Of a stretch of DNA of 18,933 bases, positions 15,470 to 18,933 are shown one piece after another. The notes below the pieces were generated by a model. It saw only the letters and a list, made by a program, of their open reading frames with translations, was not told the DNA's origin and searched no databases. Position 1 is the first letter of the stretch, and every line of letters starts with the position of its first letter. Both the position numbers and the translations under genes were made by a program. Source of the DNA: Thermoplasmata archaeon (GTDB taxonomy: Archaea; Thermoplasmatota; Thermoplasmata; Thermoplasmatales; Thermoplasmataceae); the NCBI GenBank assembly GCA_021850835.1, contig JAJZKS010000006.1, forward strand, positions 1 to 18,933, given 5' to 3'.

Positions 15470-16249
15470 CTAATCCTTGTAGGAAGGCTTTCTCTTTTCA
15501 AGAAATGCCTTCAATCCTTCTTTTCCGTCTTCTGCCAGGAGGATATCCTTATACAGGTCCGATTCGAGGTCCAGAGCCTTCTCCATGGGTTTTAGGCGTT
15601 CATTAATTGCCTTTTTTGCCAGTGAAATTGAGATAGAGCTTTTAGCTGAAACGGAGGCCGAAACCTTCATCGTCTCCTCCATAAGTGAATCAACCGGAAC
15701 AATGCGGTTAACAAGGCCATATCTCAGAGCCTCATCAGCATTTATCAAGGATCCGGTAAATATCATCTCCCTAGCCTTCCTAAGTCCCATAACCTCAGGC
15801 AGCCTCTGAGTGCCGCCCCCTCCGGGAATCAGTCCAACGTTGAGCTCAGTCTGGCCGAATCTGGAATCATCAGCGGCGACAACTATATCCAGGGCTAGAA
15901 GGAGTTCCAGGCCACCGCCAACTGCTATGCCGTGAACGGCGCCGATAGTAACCTTCGGGTAATTCTGCACGTAATTCAGGAATTTCTTCACAAACTCTGC
16001 GTACTCGCCCACTGTTTTTCCGTCAAGCGAAAGCAGATTCTTGATGTCCGCACCGAGGCTGAAGTTCTTTCCATTGCTGGTGAAGATAACACTCTTTATC
16101 TTCCCGTTGACCTCGTGTTTCATCAGGAAGTCCATAATCTGCTTTCTTATGCCGTTGTCAAACACATTGTTTTTTTCCGGCCTGTTCATTTCAATAACAA
16201 GGCTGTTATCCAAAACCTTGAAAATCACTTCATCAGGATTATCGCCCAT
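15470..16249 (-). CDS. Enoyl-CoA hydratase/isomerase (crotonase) family
   Basis: This 259-residue crotonase adds water to a trans-2-enoyl-CoA in beta-oxidation-like catabolism. The oxyanion-hole strands are NFSLGADIKNL (about 62-72) and HGIAVGGGLELLLALD (about 106-121). Both glutamates of true hydratases are present: E115 in GGGLEL and E135 in QTELNVGLIPGGGGTQRL. An active hydratase is therefore expected, rather than an isomerase-only or inactive member. GAGG at 16257-16260 (minus-strand sense), 7 nt before the ATG at 16249, supports the start. A T-rich element further upstream could be its promoter. It converges with the MaoC-like gene and lies upstream of nothing co-directional within 250 nt. 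The acyl chain preference cannot be inferred. Confidence 0.9.
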   Translation of the reverse strand: MGDNPDEVIFKVLDNSLVIEMNRPEKNNVFDNGIRKQIMDFLMKHEVNGKIKSVIFTSNGKNFSLGADIKNLLSLDGKTVGEYAEFVKKFLNYVQNYPKVTIGAVHGIAVGGGLELLLALDIVVAADDSRFGQTELNVGLIPGGGGTQRLPEVMGLRKAREMIFTGSLINADEALRYGLVNRIVPVDSLMEETMKVSASVSAKSSISISLAKKAINERLKPMEKALDLESDLYKDILLAEDGKEGLKAFLEKRKPSYKD

Positions 16250-16260
16250 ACTTAAGCCTC

Positions 16261-16551
16261 TCCAGATTACATGTGAATCGTGTTAAAAAAAGATGGGTAA
16301 AGGATGGGCATTAGCACATGAAATCCAGAATGCCCTTTGGTGGTGAAATTGGTAAGTCATATTTTTTCAGGCTTTTCAAACACTGAAAATCGTTTATGCT
16401 GTCATGAAGGAAGTTGACTTGACCGCAATTTGATCACTTGAACACACCTAGCCTGGGCCTGTACTCCACAGCTTATGGAAGACGGTCGAAAAAATCTATC
16501 ATAGTAGAAAAAAACAAAAATCTGGAAATAAAAAAAGAAAAAATTGGTAGG
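16261..16551 (-). other. Intergenic region with promoter-like and terminator-like tracts
   Basis: About 300 nt lie between the crotonase start and the end of the MFS gene. The crotonase end has a T-rich minus-strand tract that could hold its promoter. A loose inverted repeat GGGCATT/AATGCCC occurs at 16306-16312 and 16329-16335. Next to the MFS stop, T-runs on the minus strand (16508-16520 and 16526-16543) probably end the MFS transcript. No gene is seen. Confidence 0.4.
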
Positions 16552-17934
16552 TTAAACCGCTATCTCTTCCAGTTCCTTCCTGGGTGGCACGTTCTTCATG
16601 ACGATGAAGAATACCAGTATGGCGATGAACTCCGGTACCACTTCCAGCCAGAGCCAGGACTGGTTGAATACTGCAGTGAAACTGGGGCCTTTGAAGAATG
16701 CAAGTGAAAGGCCAAATAGAGTCGGCCAAACTGCCTGCCCAAGGCTCCAGAATGCTCCTCCCCATACTGCTCCGGTTACTCTTACTCTTGTGGGGAAAGT
16801 CTCTGTGTTCATTCTTATAAGGCCAGAGAACTGTCCGTTTTCGGCAAAGAAGAATATGATGTAGAAAATGTAGAGTTTAGTCATGCTTGAGCCGGTGAAA
16901 TATGTAAGGAACAGGATGCCAAGAACTTCAAACAAAGCGAATATTATTATGGAATATTTGGCGCCTATCCTGTCGTTGAGGAATCCATTCAGGATGTAAC
17001 CAAATATTCCAGCAAATGACACCACTGCAAACATTGTCGTCACTGCACTGAAGTTGAATCCTCTGGCAACCTCAAAGTAAAGTGGCTGGAAAGAGTTTGT
17101 AGTAATCGCTATTCCAGTGGTAATAAAATTCCAGAAAGCCAGAATTATGGTCATCCTTATTAGGTCTTTTGAGAAAAGTTGCTTGTAGCTAGACCTGGAA
17201 ATCTTCTCCACATTGACGTCATGAACGCTTAGGAGTTCCTCCAGGGCCTTTTTGTCTCCTTTCCGCTTTGCCGCTTGAACCTCCTTAAGATGCCTGAATC
17301 TCTCAGGGTCTTTCATCTTGGTTCTTAATACAATAATAAGCAGGGCAGGCATGAATGCGAACAGAAAAGCGTATCTCCAACCGTTGGCTGAACCATACAC
17401 CGTTATCACGAACAGTGCAATGACACTTGCCAATCCGTAACCAAAGACCCAGCCGGATTGCATGATAGAAAGGACAAGCCCTCTGTACTTTTTGTTAACT
17501 GACTCAGAAAGTGCAGTGGCTCCGGCTCCCCACTCGCCACCAGTGAAGGCTCCTGCTGGTATCCTTATTCCAAACCAACTCAGGAAACTAGTTATGAAAT
17601 ACTGGAAGACAGAAAACACTCCCGTTCCAAGCAGTGTCAACTGGAGAACAAACCTTCTTCCAAACCGGTCTCCAAGGGGGCCCAAGAAAAGGCTCACCAC
17701 AAAACTTGCAGCAAAACCTACAGACACTATATAGCCAAACTCTGTTGGAGTGAGACCCAGGGCGGCCATGATAGGTGTTTCGAGAACCAAAATCAGATTA
17801 GAATCTGTATTGATTAAACCCCAACCAAAATAAATCATTACCAGCATGAAAGGTAAATTGCCACCAATGTCTTTTGCAGCAGTCTGCTTTTCCCGGGACT
17901 TAACATTCGTTGCTTCATCTGATTTGTTGACCAT
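16552..17934 (-). CDS. MFS metabolite:H+ symporter-like transporter
   Basis: This major facilitator has about 12 hydrophobic segments and a large central loop rich in Lys and Glu between TM6 and TM7. The loop 2-3 signature GPLGDRFGRRF is clear, its echo FLNDRIGAKY lies in the second half, and GGEWGAG marks TM5 as in sugar-acid and aromatic-acid symporters (MHS/AAHS-like). It most likely imports an organic acid with protons. From ATG 17934 it has 460 residues. The frame is open to ATG 17973 (473 aa), but TTTATAAAA at 17957-17965 is centred 27 bp before 17934 and favours the shorter form. Another AT-rich box before 17973 leaves some doubt. It sits between the crotonase and the M20 hydrolase, all on minus. 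The substrate cannot be deduced. Confidence 0.88.
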   Translation of the reverse strand: MVNKSDEATNVKSREKQTAAKDIGGNLPFMLVMIYFGWGLINTDSNLILVLETPIMAALGLTPTEFGYIVSVGFAASFVVSLFLGPLGDRFGRRFVLQLTLLGTGVFSVFQYFITSFLSWFGIRIPAGAFTGGEWGAGATALSESVNKKYRGLVLSIMQSGWVFGYGLASVIALFVITVYGSANGWRYAFLFAFMPALLIIVLRTKMKDPERFRHLKEVQAAKRKGDKKALEELLSVHDVNVEKISRSSYKQLFSKDLIRMTIILAFWNFITTGIAITTNSFQPLYFEVARGFNFSAVTTMFAVVSFAGIFGYILNGFLNDRIGAKYSIIIFALFEVLGILFLTYFTGSSMTKLYIFYIIFFFAENGQFSGLIRMNTETFPTRVRVTGAVWGGAFWSLGQAVWPTLFGLSLAFFKGPSFTAVFNQSWLWLEVVPEFIAILVFFIVMKNVPPRKELEEIAV

Positions 17935-17956
17935 TTGAGATTCTACGACAAGCCTC

Positions 17957-17965
17957 TTTATAAAA
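17957..17965 (-). promoter_or_regulatory. TATA-box promoter of the MFS gene
   Basis: TTTATAAAA, nearly palindromic, is centred about 27 bp upstream of the ATG at 17934. This is the spacing seen at the other leaderless genes of the window. Confidence 0.4.
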
Positions 17966-18041
17966 TTTATCATCTAGAAATACTATTCTGTATATTTTTG
18001 TCAAAGGGCGGAATAGAAGCAAATAAATCCAGAATCACGGT

Positions 18042-18185
18042 CTATTTCAACAATTTGAATTCTCGGAATCTTTTCACGAAATCTGTATCATGATTTGCCA
18101 AGAGTACAATCCAGAAGAACATGTTAAGCTGTTTCTCACCAGATAACAATAGTTTATCTTTTCACCCACCCATTAGATCAATCAT
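18042..18185 (-). pseudogene. Possible broken small ORF, family unknown
   Basis: On the minus strand ATG at 18185 gives MIDLMGG, then TGA at 18162-18164. The same frame then continues for 39 codons to TAG at 18042-18044 with a protein-like sequence, including GEKQLNMFFWIVLLANHD and FVKRFREFK. A TGG-to-TGA change would explain the break. The frame also stays open upstream of the ATG toward the M20 gene. I do not recognise the family, and it could be the tail of a lost gene or chance. Confidence 0.25.
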
Positions 18186-18199
18186 GTGAGAAAACACCC

Positions 18200-18226
18200 G
18201 GCAATTGCCTATTGTTTTCGAAAACA
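18200..18226. promoter_or_regulatory. Two adjacent perfect palindromes, possible operator
   Basis: GGCAATTGCC (10 bp, 18200-18209) is followed three bases later by TGTTTTCGAAAACA (14 bp, 18213-18226). Perfect palindromes this close together suggest a protein-binding site. They lie about 265 bp upstream of the MFS start, between that gene and the M20 gene. Confidence 0.25.
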
Positions 18227-18263
18227 CAAAAACTGTGGAAGATAATTTGGAGAAGAAAATTTC

Positions 18264-18290
18264 AAAAAAAATTGGTGGAGTGCAACTCCA
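18264..18290 (-). terminator. Hairpin and T8 after the M20 gene
   Basis: On the minus strand TGGAGT-TGC-ACTCCA (6-bp stem, 3-nt loop, 18276-18290) is followed after a few bases by eight T (18264-18271). This has the classic shape of an intrinsic terminator, just past the stop of the M20 gene. Confidence 0.55.
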
Positions 18291-18305
18291 AATGCAGGGT
18301 TCAGC

Positions 18306-18933
18306 CTATCTCTGCCTTGTGCAAATGTCTGCAATAAGATGTGCATACACTTTTGTGCACTGGTAAAGATCATCCACGTTGATGTATTCCCTGTCCTTGT
18401 CTGAGAGCGTCAACCCCTCGATTCTCTTTGCCCCTGAGGGTCCGTAGTTAAGGGCATGGGCGCCAAGGCCGTTGAAGCTTGGGGCGTTTGAATACCACAG
18501 TTCATATGTCGTCTCCGGGTTCTTCCCGAAAACTGTTTTGTGGGCTCTCCTCACAGCAGTGGCAATCTCATCTTCGTCCGGAACTTCTGTGGGAGGGTTG
18601 ATGGAATATGGCTGTGCAACAAGATGCAGTTCCGGGTCTTCCTTGTTCAGGGAGGAAACCAGGTTGTCTATCTCATCTTTGACCTGCTTTGCAGTCCAGT
18701 CAGGCGGATACCTGACATCAAGGTACATTGAGACAGAATCCGGTGTTCTGGAGCCTTTCCACGGCCTGCCGCCATTTATTGCAGCAACATTCACGATGCC
18801 GTTGTACCCTTTGTATGAAGTCTTTGCTGCAAACTCTTTCTTCCATTTTGTTATTCTGTCAATAACCTTGCTGTACTGCTCTATCTTGTTCAGTGTGTCC
18901 CTTGACCAGGCCGTGGAAAGGCTCCAGAACACC
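18306..18933 (-). CDS. M20-family peptidase/deacylase, C-terminal part (runs off the right edge)
   Basis: The last 208 or so residues of an M20-family metallohydrolase (ArgE/DapE/carboxypeptidase-like) are present. The start is outside the window. STAWSRDTLNKIEQYSKVI belongs to the lid/dimerisation domain. NVAAINGGRPW and SVSMYLDVRYPPDWTAKQV continue it, and NYGPSGAKR with EYINVDDL belongs to the catalytic domain's end. The lid His found in active members (often H-T-A-W) is Ser here. The C-terminal metal-ligand His (normally in a G-x-H-x-x-x-E-Y context) is not seen in GLTLSDKDREYI. The metal-binding N-terminal residues cannot be judged. It may cleave an amide or peptide of an imported compound, given the MFS neighbour. 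Confidence 0.8.
   Translation of the reverse strand, partial: VFWSLSTAWSRDTLNKIEQYSKVIDRITKWKKEFAAKTSYKGYNGIVNVAAINGGRPWKGSRTPDSVSMYLDVRYPPDWTAKQVKDEIDNLVSSLNKEDPELHLVAQPYSINPPTEVPDEDEIATAVRRAHKTVFGKNPETTYELWYSNAPSFNGLGAHALNYGPSGAKRIEGLTLSDKDREYINVDDLYQCTKVYAHLIADICTRQR

Noticed and set aside
1..18933. CRISPR arrays, tRNA or rRNA genes, insertion sequences
   Set aside because: No regularly spaced repeats, cloverleaf or rRNA-like segment, or transposase motif was seen on either strand.

Overview
The window reads as a chromosomal stretch of an archaeon, most likely a heterotrophic member of the Thermoplasmatales. This is an inference from several signs. Many start codons carry an AT-rich TATA-like box centred about 23-28 bp upstream, as expected for leaderless archaeal transcripts. 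Minus-strand genes end in T-tracts. TTG starts are used. A decayed ADP-forming acyl-CoA synthetase is present, and gene content is rich in transporters. No rRNA, tRNA, CRISPR array or intact mobile element is visible.

Left part (1-4500): a short coding tail may enter from the left edge and a possible 55-aa membrane protein lies at 175-342. These are followed by an APC-family permease (minus), a class V PLP-dependent aminotransferase-fold enzyme (plus) and an EamA/DMT exporter-like protein (plus).

Decay zone (4500-6400): the plus strand holds a heavily mutated N-terminal part of an ADP-forming acyl-CoA synthetase (4693 to about 5805). It runs head-on into the C-terminal remnant of a molybdenum hydroxylase large subunit on the minus strand (about 5790-6300). 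Both genes are truncated at a shared junction, which suggests a deletion or rearrangement followed by decay.

Middle (6400-10313): a threonine synthase (plus) faces a second APC permease (minus) that is a clear paralogue of the first. A metal-dependent cyclase/formamidase-family hydrolase (plus) follows.

Right part (10500-18933): a tightly packed four-gene operon on the minus strand encodes a molybdenum hydroxylase: FAD subunit, 2Fe-2S subunit, molybdopterin subunit and a CoxG-like protein. Its active-site loop is not that of true CO dehydrogenase, so an aldehyde or N-heterocycle substrate is more likely. A MaoC-fold protein is divergent from this operon and faces a crotonase (enoyl-CoA hydratase). 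An MFS transporter and the C-terminal part of an M20 peptidase follow on the minus strand. Together the cyclase, hydroxylase, MaoC-like protein, crotonase, MFS importer and M20 hydrolase could form a catabolic island for an organic acid, aromatic or N-containing compound. The substrate cannot be read from the sequence.
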